Shown in pieces: positions 25,203 to 34,183 of a stretch of 64,000 bases of DNA. A model generated the notes under the pieces. It had not been told where the DNA came from. It did not search any database and saw only the letters and a list, made by a program, of their open reading frames with translations. Source of the stretch: Kutzneria buriramensis. GTDB lineage: Bacteria > Actinomycetota > Actinomycetes > Mycobacteriales > Pseudonocardiaceae. How positions within the stretch are numbered: the first letter of the stretch is position 1; the number at the start of each line of letters is the position of its first letter. Made by a program: the position numbers and the translations under genes. The stretch lies in NCBI RefSeq assembly GCF_003387475.1, contig NZ_QUNO01000003.1, forward strand, positions 434,001-498,000, written 5' to 3'.

Positions 25203-26348
25203 ATGACCGGACCGATCACCCCCGGTGGCACCGTCACCCCCGGGGCGTTCCCCTGTGGCGGTTGCGGCGCCCGTGTCGAGTTCGCGCCCGGCACCACGGC
25301 GATGCGCTGCCCGTACTGCGGGTACGAGCAGCAGATCGCCGTCGGCGACCGGCAGATCCGCGAGCACGCCTTAGCCGAGCTCGCCACCCTGCCGCGCAAG
25401 CCGGTCGCGCAGCTCGGCGCGTACGTGTACGTGTGCCAGCGCTGCGCGGCGCAGACCCAGAGCAACGAGTCCGCGACCCTGTGCCAGTTCTGCGGCTCGC
25501 CGCTGGTGATGGATCCCAACGCCAGCGGGCAGATCGCGCCCGAGGCCGTGCTGCCGTTCGTGTTGGACCGCAACGGCGTGCGCGAGGCGCTGCGCGGCTG
25601 GATCAAGTCGCGGTGGTTCGCGCCCAACGCGCTGAAGAAGGTCAGCGAGGCCGAGTCCACCCGGGGCACCTACGTGCCGCACTGGACGTACGACTCGCAG
25701 ACGTACTCCAGCTACTCCGGCGCGCGCGGCGAGCACTACTACGTCACCGAGACGTTCACCAACAGCGAGGGCCGGACCGAGACCAGACAGGTGCAGAAGA
25801 CCCGCTGGTACCCGGTTTCCGGGCAGGTCAGCCGGTTCTTCGACGACGTCCTGGTGCCGGCCAGCATGGTCGTGCCGCCGGCGAAGGTCGACGCCATCGC
25901 GCCGTGGCCGCTGCCGGACGCCGCGCCGTACCAGCCGCAGTACCTGGCCGGCCTGCACGCGCTGCGCTACGACATCGAGCCGGAGACCGGCCTCGACGAG
26001 GCCAAGCGGCGGATGGACTCGGTGATCCGGGACGACTGCCGGCGCGACATCGGCGGCGACGAGCAGCGGGTCGACGGCGTCAACACCAACTACACGGCGC
26101 TGACGTTCAAGCTGATGCTGCTGCCGATCTGGATCGCCTGCTACCTCTACGGCGGCAAGTCCTGGCAGATCCTGGTCAACGGCCGCACCGGGCAGGTGCA
26201 CGGCGAGCGCCCGTACAGCAAGATGAAGATCTTCCTGTTCGTGCTGGCGTGCATCGTCGTGCTCATCGTCGCCCTGTACCTCTGGCTGCACGGCCATTCC
26301 AGCGGCCCCGGCGTCGTCACCCACACGACGCCGACAAAACATCATTGA
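25203..26348 (+). CDS. Zinc-ribbon membrane protein paired with SPFH protein
   Basis: 381 residues. Two treble-clef/zinc-ribbon pairs: CGGCGARV with CPYCGYEQQ (about 18-42), and CQRCAAQ with CQFCGSP (about 79-101). A middle domain of about 200 residues (VPHWTYDSQTYSSYSG, RWYPVSGQVSRFFDDVLVPAS) follows, then a C-terminal membrane part with hydrophobic stretches (LTFKLMLLPIWIACYLY and IFLFVLACIVVLIVALYLWL) and a His tail. It resembles bacterial TFIIB-like zinc-ribbon proteins that travel with SPFH genes. It may recruit or tether the SPFH scaffold; enzymatic motifs are absent. Confidence 0.75.
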   Translation: MTGPITPGGTVTPGAFPCGGCGARVEFAPGTTAMRCPYCGYEQQIAVGDRQIREHALAELATLPRKPVAQLGAYVYVCQRCAAQTQSNESATLCQFCGSPLVMDPNASGQIAPEAVLPFVLDRNGVREALRGWIKSRWFAPNALKKVSEAESTRGTYVPHWTYDSQTYSSYSGARGEHYYVTETFTNSEGRTETRQVQKTRWYPVSGQVSRFFDDVLVPASMVVPPAKVDAIAPWPLPDAAPYQPQYLAGLHALRYDIEPETGLDEAKRRMDSVIRDDCRRDIGGDEQRVDGVNTNYTALTFKLMLLPIWIACYLYGGKSWQILVNGRTGQVHGERPYSKMKIFLFVLACIVVLIVALYLWLHGHSSGPGVVTHTTPTKHH

Positions 26349-26355
26349 CGCGAGG

Positions 26356-26387
26356 AAAGGGCATCCCGAAGGGGTGCCCTTTCCTTA
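26356..26387. terminator. Intrinsic terminator between convergent genes
   Basis: A 12-bp stem (AAAGGGCATCCC at 26356-26367 with GGGGTGCCCTTT at 26371-26382, one G-U pair), loop GAA, and a CCTTA tail on the + strand. It lies 8 nt after the zinc-ribbon stop and reaches the stop of the convergent AfsR-like gene. Confidence 0.75.
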
Positions 26388-29300
26388 TGCCCCAAGCAAC
26401 GCCTTCAGCCGCGGGGGTTCGGGTGCGTGGCAGCGGGCGTACAGGTCCCGGGCCTCGCGCCAGTGCGGCGGGGCGGCGCCCGGGCCGACGCTGGCCCGTA
26501 AAGCGATGCCCAGCACGCACAGTGTCGCCGCGACGCCGAGCCGGTCTCCACACCGCCGCTGCACGGACAACGCCTCCGTCGCCAGGTCGACGGCCCGCCA
26601 GGAATGCGTTCCCCGCAAGGCGATGTCGGCCAGCACGGACAGCGCCCGCCCCTCCAGCGCCCCGTAGCCGACGTCGCGAGCGATGCTCACGGCGTGTTGC
26701 GCGTACAGGGTCGCCTGCTCCAGCCCGCCGACCGGCACCAGGTTGACGGCCATGGTGATCAAGGCCTCGCACTCGTCGTACCGCGCGCCGATGGACCGGG
26801 CGAGGGCGACGGCCCGCTCGCATTCCACGGTGCCGCCGAGGATCGCGCCGAGCACGGTCCACGCGCACGCCTCCGTGCGCAGGTCGGCGATGTCGGCGCC
26901 GATCTCGATGGCGGCGCGGGCGGCGGCCAGCGCCTCGTCACGGCGTCCGGCGGCGTGCTGGATCTTGGCGATGGTCACCTGCGAGTGGGCTTCGTCGTTG
27001 CGGGCGCCGATCTCCCGGCTGCCGGCCAGCCCGGCGACGCAGCTGGCCAACGCCTCGTCCAGGTCCCCGTGCAGGCACAGCGCCGCCCCGAGGTAGACCA
27101 GCACCGTGCCCTCGCCGCGCGGGTTGATCTCCCTCTGCACGGTCAGAGCGCGCCGGTAGAAGTCCACCGACCGCTCCGACTCCCCGCGGGCCTGGCACAC
27201 CATGCCGAGGTTGACCAGCGCCATCTCCTCGGTGAACCGGTTTCCCAGCCGCAGGCCGATCCGCAGCGCCTGCTCGTAGTGCGCGGCGGCCTGCGCCAGC
27301 TCGCCGGTGGACTCGCTGATCAGGCCGAGGTTGTTCCGCACGCACGCCTGCCCGTAGAGCCAGCCCGTCTCCTTGCACAGCTCCAGCGCGGACGTGCAGA
27401 GCTCGATCGCCTCCGCGTACTGGTTCACGGCGTAGTGCGCGGTGCCGAGGCTGAACAGCGCCGCCGCCTTGGCCCGAGGGTTCTCGGCCGACAACGTGAG
27501 CGCGAGGCGGGCGGTGGCGAACCAGTCGGCGATCTCGCCGCGCGCGTACAGGTAACCGCGAATGGCGTCGGCGAGCAGCCACGCCTGCTCACGGAGCCCC
27601 GCGCGCGCCGCGTGGTGGACGGCGGCGACCATGCCGGCTCGTTCCGCGTCCAGCCACGCCAGCGCGGACGCGAAGTCGTCGAACAGCTTCTCGGTGGGCG
27701 AAACCAGTTGCAGCACATGGGGATACAGCACGCCGACGGCCGCGCGGGCGTGCCGGAGGTAGTGCTCCAGCAGCCGGCACAGCACGCTTTCCCGCTCCTC
27801 GGCGCTGTCCTGCTCGCCGGACCGTTCGCGGGCGTAGTGCCGCAACAGGTCGTGGCACGTGTAGCGGCCGGGCTCCGGCTGGTCGACGAGGTGCGCGGCG
27901 GCCAACCGGTCCAGCAGCGCCGCGGCGTCGTGGGGAGTCGCCTCGATCAGCACCGCCGCGGACTCGGCGCTCACGTCCGGACCCGGCACCAAACCCAAGC
28001 GGCGGAACAGTTCCTGGGCGTCCGGCTTCAAACCGGAGTACGACAGGTCGAAGGCGGCGCGGACGGCGCTGTGCTCGTCGTCGTCGATACGCAGCGACGC
28101 CAGCACGTCACCCTGGTCCAGGGCGGCGACGTGATCGGCGATCTGCCGCCACGGGTGGCTCGCCAGCTGCGCCCCGGTGATCCGCAGCGCCAGCGGCAGA
28201 TGCGCGCAGGTGGCGGCCAGCGACGCCGCGGCGGCGGGGTCGGCGTCGACGCGTTCGCCGCCGATCATGTTGCGCAGCAAGGAGATCGCCTCGTCGGGTG
28301 ACAGCACGTCCAGCGCGAGGCGCTGTGCGCCGTCCATCGCGACCAGCCCGTCCAGGCGGGACCGGCTGGTGATCACGACCTGGCAGCCGGGGCCGGCCGG
28401 CAGCAGCGGCCGCACCTGCTCGCCGCTGACGGCATTGTCCAGCAGCACCACCATTTTCCGGTCGGCCAGCAGCGACCGGTACATGCCGGTGGCCTCGGCG
28501 AGGTCGACCGGCACCCGGTCGGGCTGCACGCCGACCGCGCGCAGGAACTGCGACAGCGCCTGCAACGGCTGCACCGGCGGGCCGACCGAGTAGCCGTTGA
28601 GGTTGACGTAGAGCTGGCCGTCCGGGAACTTCGCCCGCACCCGGTGCGCCCACTGCACCGCCAGGGCCGTCTTGCCGACGCCGGCCGTGCCGACGACCAG
28701 CTTCACCGCGCCGGCCTCGTCCAGGGCCGCGAACTGGTCCTCCCGGCCGGTGAAGTCGCCGATCGCCGGCGGCAGCAGCGCCGGCGCGGTCAGCTCCACC
28801 CGCGGCTGGGCGCGGCTGGCCGTCAGGGTCGGGTCGTTGCGCAGGATCGCCAGCTCCAGCCGGCTGAGGTCTTCGCTCGGGTCGATGCCCAGCTCCTCGG
28901 CGAGCAGCGCCCGGGTCCGCCGCGACACCGCCAGCGCCCGGCTGGTCTGGCCGCCCCGGTGCAGGGCCAGCATCAGCTGCCCGACCAGGCGTTCCCGGGT
29001 CGGGTGCAGGTCGACGAGCGTGGGCAGCTCGCTCAGCGCCTCCTGGTGCCGGCCGAGCCGCAGCAGGATGTCGAACCGGTCCTCCTGGGCCGTCAGCCGC
29101 GTCTCGGTGACGCCGCCGACCAGTTCGTCGACGATCTCCGGGTCGGCCGTGTCGACCAGCGCCGGGCCCCGCCACAGCGCCAGCGCCTCGTCCAGCAGGG
29201 CCAGCCGGGACGGGTCGTCGGCGCCGTCCCTCGACCGGGCGACCAGCGCCTGGAACCGGTGCACGTCGATCAGCATCGGGTCGGCCCGCAGCTGGTAGCC

Positions 29301-29570
29301 GGAGCCGCGCGTGACGACCGTCAGTTCGTCCGGGTCGACCTGGGCCTCCGAGAGCAGCGCCCGGATGCTCGACACCGACACCCGCACCGCGTGCGCGGCC
29401 GTGCGCGGCGCGCGCACCGGCCACACCAGCTCCACCAGCCGGTCCACCGGGACCAGCCGGTTCACCTCCATCGCGAGCACCGCCAGCACGAGCCGGCGCT
29501 GCCGCGGCCCGAGGTCGACGGTCGCGTCGCCGATCCTCGCCTGCACCGGTCCGAGCAGCCGGAGCTCCAT
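26385..29570 (-). CDS. AfsR/SARP-family regulator (BTAD, NB-ARC, TPR)
   Basis: 1061 residues. An OmpR-like winged helix (about 1-95; LGPRQRRLVLAVLAMEVN) and a BTAD domain (about 96-245) form the SARP DNA-binding unit. A STAND/NB-ARC ATPase follows (Walker A VGTAGVGKT at about 293-301; VVLLDNA; VVITSRSRLDGL), then a long TPR array (about 690-1040). SARP proteins bind direct repeats near -35 regions and activate specialised metabolite clusters. No biosynthetic genes lie nearby, so the target is elsewhere or pleiotropic, as for AfsR. ATG 29570 has GGGGGA at 4-5 nt. No Ser/Thr kinase gene is adjacent. Confidence 0.9.
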   Translation of the reverse strand: MELRLLGPVQARIGDATVDLGPRQRRLVLAVLAMEVNRLVPVDRLVELVWPVRAPRTAAHAVRVSVSSIRALLSEAQVDPDELTVVTRGSGYQLRADPMLIDVHRFQALVARSRDGADDPSRLALLDEALALWRGPALVDTADPEIVDELVGGVTETRLTAQEDRFDILLRLGRHQEALSELPTLVDLHPTRERLVGQLMLALHRGGQTSRALAVSRRTRALLAEELGIDPSEDLSRLELAILRNDPTLTASRAQPRVELTAPALLPPAIGDFTGREDQFAALDEAGAVKLVVGTAGVGKTALAVQWAHRVRAKFPDGQLYVNLNGYSVGPPVQPLQALSQFLRAVGVQPDRVPVDLAEATGMYRSLLADRKMVVLLDNAVSGEQVRPLLPAGPGCQVVITSRSRLDGLVAMDGAQRLALDVLSPDEAISLLRNMIGGERVDADPAAAASLAATCAHLPLALRITGAQLASHPWRQIADHVAALDQGDVLASLRIDDDEHSAVRAAFDLSYSGLKPDAQELFRRLGLVPGPDVSAESAAVLIEATPHDAAALLDRLAAAHLVDQPEPGRYTCHDLLRHYARERSGEQDSAEERESVLCRLLEHYLRHARAAVGVLYPHVLQLVSPTEKLFDDFASALAWLDAERAGMVAAVHHAARAGLREQAWLLADAIRGYLYARGEIADWFATARLALTLSAENPRAKAAALFSLGTAHYAVNQYAEAIELCTSALELCKETGWLYGQACVRNNLGLISESTGELAQAAAHYEQALRIGLRLGNRFTEEMALVNLGMVCQARGESERSVDFYRRALTVQREINPRGEGTVLVYLGAALCLHGDLDEALASCVAGLAGSREIGARNDEAHSQVTIAKIQHAAGRRDEALAAARAAIEIGADIADLRTEACAWTVLGAILGGTVECERAVALARSIGARYDECEALITMAVNLVPVGGLEQATLYAQHAVSIARDVGYGALEGRALSVLADIALRGTHSWRAVDLATEALSVQRRCGDRLGVAATLCVLGIALRASVGPGAAPPHWREARDLYARCHAPEPPRLKALLGA

Positions 29571-29654
29571 GTGTCCCCCAGGACGTTCGCCACCTGGGTT
29601 TCAGGAGAGCGCCGCCCTACCGTGGATACACCACGCGGTTACACGAACACGAAT

Positions 29655-29682
29655 GGCGCTCGTCCCCCGACGGACGAGCGCC
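29655..29682. terminator. Hairpin downstream of the MacB-type permease gene
   Basis: Perfect 11-bp stem (GGCGCTCGTCC/GGACGAGCGCC) with a 6-nt loop. It begins 27 nt after the permease stop on the minus strand and upstream of the AfsR-like gene. Likely the terminator of the ABC transporter operon; no long U-tract. Confidence 0.6.
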
Positions 29683-29709
29683 ACCCGGCCTGGAAATTAG
29701 CTTCGTGGA

Positions 29710-32235
29710 TCAGGCTTCGGCCATGCCGGCGACGATCGACATCCGCGCCGCGCGCCGGGCCGGCATCAGCGCCGCCAACACCGCGGCGATCACCGCCGCG
29801 AGCAGCAGCACGCCCAGCTGGCCGCCCGGGATCGCCAGCCCGAGCTGGAGCTCCGGGTTCGACAGGGCCTCGATCAGCACCCAGGCGAACGCGCCGCCCA
29901 GGACCACGCCGATCAGGGCGCCCATCACGCCCATCAGCACCGACTCGATCACCAGCATCAGCCGCAGCTGGCCCTTGGTCAGGCCCAGCGCCCGCAGCAG
30001 CGCCGACTCACGGGTCCGCTCCAGCACCGACAGGCCCAGGGTGTTGGCGATGCCGAACAGCGCGATCACCACCGCCAGCCCGATCAGCGCCCACATCAGC
30101 CCGAGCAGGCTGTCGATCTGGCTGTTGAGCTGGTCCTTGGTCGCGGCCGCGCTGGTCACGTCGGCCACCGCGATGTTCGCGGTCGCCTGGTCCATCACGG
30201 CCTGGCCGTCGGCCGTGCTGACGCCCGGCTTCACCTTGACCAGGATCTGGTAGTAGCCGGTGGCCTTCGGCGCGACCGAGGTGAGCGTGTCCAGCGTGAC
30301 CAGGACGTCCGTGAGCTGCTGCGCGTCGTAGACCGCGACGAGCTTGAGCGTCTTGTTGCCGTCCGGGGTGCTGACCACCAGCTGGTCGCCCAGCTTGACC
30401 GTGCCCGCGGCCTGCTTGTTCAGTGCCACCGTGCCCGGTCCGAGCTGGTGCAGGTCGCCGCTGACCATCTTCGGGTTGACCATGGTGCCGATCGCCGACG
30501 GGTCGATGCCGGTGGCCTCCTCGTCGCCGATCTGGCCGACGTTGACCGCCGCCATCTGGCTGGGGGCGACCTGGGCGATCTTGCCGTTCGAGCGGAGATT
30601 GGTGGCCAGGTCGGCGGGCAGCGCGTGGTCGTACACCGAGGACTTCACCACGAAGTCGGCCGGGAACCGCTTGTCCACCTGCGCGGCCGCCGCCTGCTTG
30701 CCGCTGTTGGCCACCACCGTCACCATCGTCACGATCGTCACGCCGATGACCAGCGCTGCGGTCGTGGCGGCGGTGCGCCGCGGATTGCGGCCGGCGTTGG
30801 CCGTGGCCAGCTTCGCCGGCACCCCGAACAGCAGGCTGGGCAGCGCGCCCAGCAGCTTGTTGACCGGGCCGACGATGAGCGGCCCCAGCACGATCACGCC
30901 GAGCAGCATCACCATGGTGCCGCCGCCGACCGTGAACAGCGTCGCGTTCGGCTGGTCCTTCAGGCCCATGCCCAGACCGATGATGCCCGCGCCGCCGAGC
31001 AGCAGCACCGCGGCGCTGATGATGCGCAGCACGCCGGTGCGGCGGACGTCGTCGTGGGTGTCGAGCTGGCTGCGCAGGGCCGCGAGCGGGGCGACCTTGG
31101 TGGCGCGCAGCGCCGGCAGGACCGCCGACACGACCGTCACCAGCACGCCGATCGCGAAGGCCGCGATCACCACGCTCGCCGTCATCGGCACGCTCACCGA
31201 CGTCGCCGAGCCGTCGATCCAGCCGATCGCCTTCTCCAGCAGGGCGGCCAGGCCGATGCCGGCGGCCAGGCCGATCACCGAGGCGACCAGGCCCATCACG
31301 AAGGCCTCCAGCAGCACGCTGCCGAACACCTGGCGGCGTTCCGCGCCGATGCAGCGCAGCAGCGCCAGCTCCCGGGTGCGCTGGGCCACCAGGATGGTGA
31401 AGGTGTTGTAGATGACCATCGACGCGACCACCAGCGAGATCAGCGCGAAGATCAGCATGAACTGGGTCAGGCCGCCGCTGCCCTGGCCGGCGTGCTGGAG
31501 CGTGTCCTGGGTGAACGCGTCACCGGTCTGCACCGAGAAGGCCTTGCCCAGCTGGGCCGAGATGCGGTCGGCCAGCTCCTGCTGGCTCACGCCCGGGGCC
31601 GCGGCCGCCACGATCTGGTAGAGGCCGGACTGCTTGTCCAGCTTGGACAGCGCCGACGGGGTCAGCAGCACCTGCATGTCCGACAGCGACAGGGAGTTGC
31701 TGCCCTGGCTGTAGGTGCCGGACACGGTCAGCGGCACGGGCTTGTCGTCCGGGCCGAGCACCGAGATCTTCTGGCCGACGCCCAGCCCGAGGCTCTTGGC
31801 CGTCCGCTCGTCGAGGCCGATCTCGTTGTCCGCCTTGGGGAAGGCGCCCGAGACCAGGTCGAACTCCTGGAGCTGCGGCGTGCTCTCGATGGTGGCGACG
31901 AAGGCCGAGGCCGCCTTGCCGTTCGGCTTGATCACCGCGATGTCGCCGCCGCCGCGGGCGTCCGCGCCGGCGACGCCCGGGATCTTGCGGACGGAGTCGA
32001 TGGTGTCCTGGGTGATCTTCGTGTTGTCGCCGGCGTTGGTGGCGTGGCTGATGCCGACCGAGACGTCGACGCCCTTGGCCTGGCGGGCGAACTCGTCGTG
32101 CACCTGCTGGTTGAGGGCGTTGCCCAGGATCAGCGTGCCGCTGACGAAGGCGACGCCGAGGATGATCGCTATCGAGGACAGCACCATCCGCGCCGTGCGG
32201 GCGCGCAGACCCGCGAGCGTGGCCCGGAACATCAC
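29710..32235 (-). CDS. ABC transporter permease, FtsX/MacB family
   Basis: 841 residues with two FtsX-type halves. The N-terminal TM (about 15-38) is followed by a large extracytoplasmic MacB-PCD domain (about 40-255) and three TMs; TM, another MacB-PCD domain (about 510-690) and three final TMs follow. ALLRCIGAERRQVF and ALLRALGLTKGQLRLM are the paired cytoplasmic coupling loops. Members export antimicrobial peptides or lipids, or sense envelope stress. The start GTG-ATG overlaps the stop of the ATPase gene (GTGA, 32232-32235). Confidence 0.9.
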   Translation of the reverse strand: MMFRATLAGLRARTARMVLSSIAIILGVAFVSGTLILGNALNQQVHDEFARQAKGVDVSVGISHATNAGDNTKITQDTIDSVRKIPGVAGADARGGGDIAVIKPNGKAASAFVATIESTPQLQEFDLVSGAFPKADNEIGLDERTAKSLGLGVGQKISVLGPDDKPVPLTVSGTYSQGSNSLSLSDMQVLLTPSALSKLDKQSGLYQIVAAAAPGVSQQELADRISAQLGKAFSVQTGDAFTQDTLQHAGQGSGGLTQFMLIFALISLVVASMVIYNTFTILVAQRTRELALLRCIGAERRQVFGSVLLEAFVMGLVASVIGLAAGIGLAALLEKAIGWIDGSATSVSVPMTASVVIAAFAIGVLVTVVSAVLPALRATKVAPLAALRSQLDTHDDVRRTGVLRIISAAVLLLGGAGIIGLGMGLKDQPNATLFTVGGGTMVMLLGVIVLGPLIVGPVNKLLGALPSLLFGVPAKLATANAGRNPRRTAATTAALVIGVTIVTMVTVVANSGKQAAAAQVDKRFPADFVVKSSVYDHALPADLATNLRSNGKIAQVAPSQMAAVNVGQIGDEEATGIDPSAIGTMVNPKMVSGDLHQLGPGTVALNKQAAGTVKLGDQLVVSTPDGNKTLKLVAVYDAQQLTDVLVTLDTLTSVAPKATGYYQILVKVKPGVSTADGQAVMDQATANIAVADVTSAAATKDQLNSQIDSLLGLMWALIGLAVVIALFGIANTLGLSVLERTRESALLRALGLTKGQLRLMLVIESVLMGVMGALIGVVLGGAFAWVLIEALSNPELQLGLAIPGGQLGVLLLAAVIAAVLAALMPARRAARMSIVAGMAEA

Positions 32236-32984
32236 GCTCCCAGGTGCTTGAGGGCCGACAGCACGGAGTCGGCGGTGGGCTGGTTGATCTCGCCGGCGAG
32301 CCGGCCGTCCGCGAGCAGCACCACGCGGTCCGCGTAGGAGGCGGCGACCGGGTCGTGCGTCACCATGATCACCGTCTGGCCGAGCTTGCGCACCGACATG
32401 CGCAGGAAGTCCAGCACCTCCGCGCCGGAGCGGGAGTCCAGGTTGCCCGTCGGCTCGTCCGCGAAGACCACCTCCGGCCGGGCCACCAGGGCGCGGGCGC
32501 AGGCCACCCGCTGCTGCTGGCCGCCCGACAGCTCGCTCGGCTTGTGGCTCAGCCGCTGGCGCAGGCCGATCGTGTCGACGATCGTGTCGTACCAGGCGCG
32601 GTCCGGCTTCTTGCCGGCCAGTTCCAGGCCCAGCAGGATGTTCTGCTCGGCCGTCAGGGTGGGCAGCAGGTTGAACGACTGGAACACGAAGCCCACCCGG
32701 TCCCGGCGCAGGCGGGTCAGGTCCCGGTCCGACAGCTTCGTGATGTCGGTCTGTCCGATGTAGACCTGGCCGTTGTCCACCGAGTCCAGGCCGGCCAAGC
32801 AGTGCATCAGGGTCGACTTGCCCGAGCCGGACGGCCCCATGATCGCCGTGAACCGGCCGGCCGCGAAGGCCACACTCACCCCGTCGAGCGCGCGGACCGC
32901 CGTGTCGCCCCGGCCGTAGACCTTCACCAGCTCACGGGCCTGGACCGCGGTACGGAGTCCGACGTCGGACGCCACAGCAGACAT
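32232..32984 (-). CDS. ABC transporter ATP-binding protein, LolD/MacB type
   Basis: 250 residues. Walker A GPSGSGKST, Q-loop FVFQSFNLLPTLTA, signature LSGGQQQRVACARAL, Walker B VVFADEPTGNLD and VTHDP. The SFNLLPTLTAEQN motif is typical of the LolD/MacB group that pairs with FtsX-type permeases. GAGGAG precedes the ATG at 32984. The upstream stretch to 33351 has no intact gene. Confidence 0.92.
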   Translation of the reverse strand: MSAVASDVGLRTAVQARELVKVYGRGDTAVRALDGVSVAFAAGRFTAIMGPSGSGKSTLMHCLAGLDSVDNGQVYIGQTDITKLSDRDLTRLRRDRVGFVFQSFNLLPTLTAEQNILLGLELAGKKPDRAWYDTIVDTIGLRQRLSHKPSELSGGQQQRVACARALVARPEVVFADEPTGNLDSRSGAEVLDFLRMSVRKLGQTVIMVTHDPVAASYADRVVLLADGRLAGEINQPTADSVLSALKHLGA

Positions 32985-33169
32985 GCTTGCTCCTCACCTG
33001 GAAGTCGATGAGGCAGAACCTATGGCGCGGCGGCCCGCGTCAACATCCACTCGGGGGCGGGAACCGGCGTCGTACCCGAGGCTGACCGACGTCATCCCGA
33101 AGGCGTACAACCCCAGCTCGCGCCGCACGTCACCGGCCACAACCCGCCACGATCACGGCACATTTCACG

Positions 33170-33277
33170 GGCTACCGGCCACGACTTCAGGTACGTGTCG
33201 ATGTCCTCGTCAAGGCCCAGCACACCTTGATCGACCAGCCGGAGCGCGCCGACGGCCGCCACGTGCTTGCCGGTCCC
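33170..33277 (-). pseudogene. Remnant of a beta-lactamase-family serine hydrolase
   Basis: On the minus strand, 36 codons from 33277 read GTGKHVAAVGALRLVDQ then GVLGLDEDIDTYLKSWPVA, which is the SxxK region and following helix of class C beta-lactamase-like hydrolases (compare SISKxVTALGALRLVDEG). The catalytic Ser is replaced by Thr/Gly and no start codon or downstream domain is in frame. The 5' side runs into a 22-bp inverted repeat at 33282-33338. A second short protein-like stretch in another frame at about 33050-33125 was not identified. Confidence 0.55.
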
Positions 33278-33281
33278 GGCA

Positions 33282-33338
33282 ATGCAGGGAAGGACGCCTT
33301 ACCCTCGTTGAACGCAGGTAAGGCGTCCTTCCCTGCAT
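33282..33338. repeat. 22-bp perfect inverted repeat (hairpin), also a likely terminator
   Basis: Arms 33282-33303 and 33317-33338 are exact complements of 22 nt (ATGCAGGGAAGGACGCCTTA plus CC, and its reverse complement), with a 13-nt loop. It starts 14 nt after the stop of the minus-strand protease gene, so it probably ends that transcript, but its length and exactness also fit a mobile intergenic repeat. It directly borders the serine-hydrolase remnant. Confidence 0.75.
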
Positions 33339-33351
33339 CGAGACCCCACCG

Positions 33352-34140
33352 TCACGCCATTTGCTGACGGATCCAGTTGGCTACGACGTCGAGGCGGGCG
33401 ACGACCTCCAGGCCGGCCTGGGGGCAGGAGGGGCCGTTGTTGACGATGGCGACAAGGGTGCCGGTGCGGTCGTCGGAGGAGACGAAGAAGGGGCCGCCGG
33501 AGTCGTCGGGGCAGGGGCTGTTCTCCACGGTGCGGGCGACGGTGGGGGCGGCGTCGAGGGTGTACGAGTGGAGCGCGGCCACGGTGAAGGTGCCGCGTTT
33601 GAGGTGGTCGGACGGGGCGACGACGGTCGGCGAGGTGGAACCCCAGCCGGCGAACTGCAGGGGCTCGCCGACGGTGGGTGGGCCGGTGGGCAGCGCGAGG
33701 GGGACGATGTCGGTGATGGTGTGGTCGAGGCGCACCACGGCGAGGTCGTTGACCGGGGACTGGCGGACGTCGACGACCTGGGCGGTGTCGCCGCCGGGGT
33801 CGCTGTCCTTGAGCTTCCCGAGCGTGACGGTCATGTGGTACCGAGGCGGCCCGCTGTCGGGAGTGCCGACGATGCTGTGGAAGCAGTGCCCGGCGGTGAC
33901 GACCCACTGCGGCGCGATGAGGGAGCCGCTGCACGCGCCGCTGCGGACGCTGCCGTCGAGCTGCGGAATGTCGTGAGACGTCAGCTTCGCGTTGAACGGC
34001 AGCACGTGCGAGAGAACGGGCTTGGCAACCACGTGGTGTTCCGGCGCGGGCGCGCGGTGCGCGAAGACGTGGGCGCACGCGCCGCCGGCGCCCAGGACGG
34101 CGGCGAGCGCCAGCACGCCAAGGCGCGAAGACCTCTTCAT
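33352..34140 (-). CDS. Secreted trypsin-like serine protease (S1 family)
   Basis: 262 residues. A signal peptide (MKRSSRLGVLALAAVLGAGG) with likely cleavage at ACA-H. The triad is visible: His in VVTAGHC, Asp in NDLAVVRL, Ser in PDDSGGPFF. The usual GDSGGP has Asp in place of Gly (DDSGGP). Cys pairs are in SGACSGS, AGHCFHS, NSPCPDD and GPSCPQA. ATG 34140 starts the signal peptide. It lies 43 bp downstream of the LAL regulator gene in the same direction and may share its transcript. Confidence 0.88.
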   Translation of the reverse strand: MKRSSRLGVLALAAVLGAGGACAHVFAHRAPAPEHHVVAKPVLSHVLPFNAKLTSHDIPQLDGSVRSGACSGSLIAPQWVVTAGHCFHSIVGTPDSGPPRYHMTVTLGKLKDSDPGGDTAQVVDVRQSPVNDLAVVRLDHTITDIVPLALPTGPPTVGEPLQFAGWGSTSPTVVAPSDHLKRGTFTVAALHSYTLDAAPTVARTVENSPCPDDSGGPFFVSSDDRTGTLVAIVNNGPSCPQAGLEVVARLDVVANWIRQQMA

Positions 34141-34183
34141 AGCCCTGATACGCGCCAGCGCCGGCGGCCGTTGCACCCGACGG

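Noticed and set aside
20702-25669. A 1655-codon open frame on the minus strand opposite mgtA, mgtC and the SPFH gene
   Set aside because: It is antisense to three well-recognised genes, is rich in Arg/Gly/Asp/His as expected for complement of high-GC coding DNA, and shows no domain.
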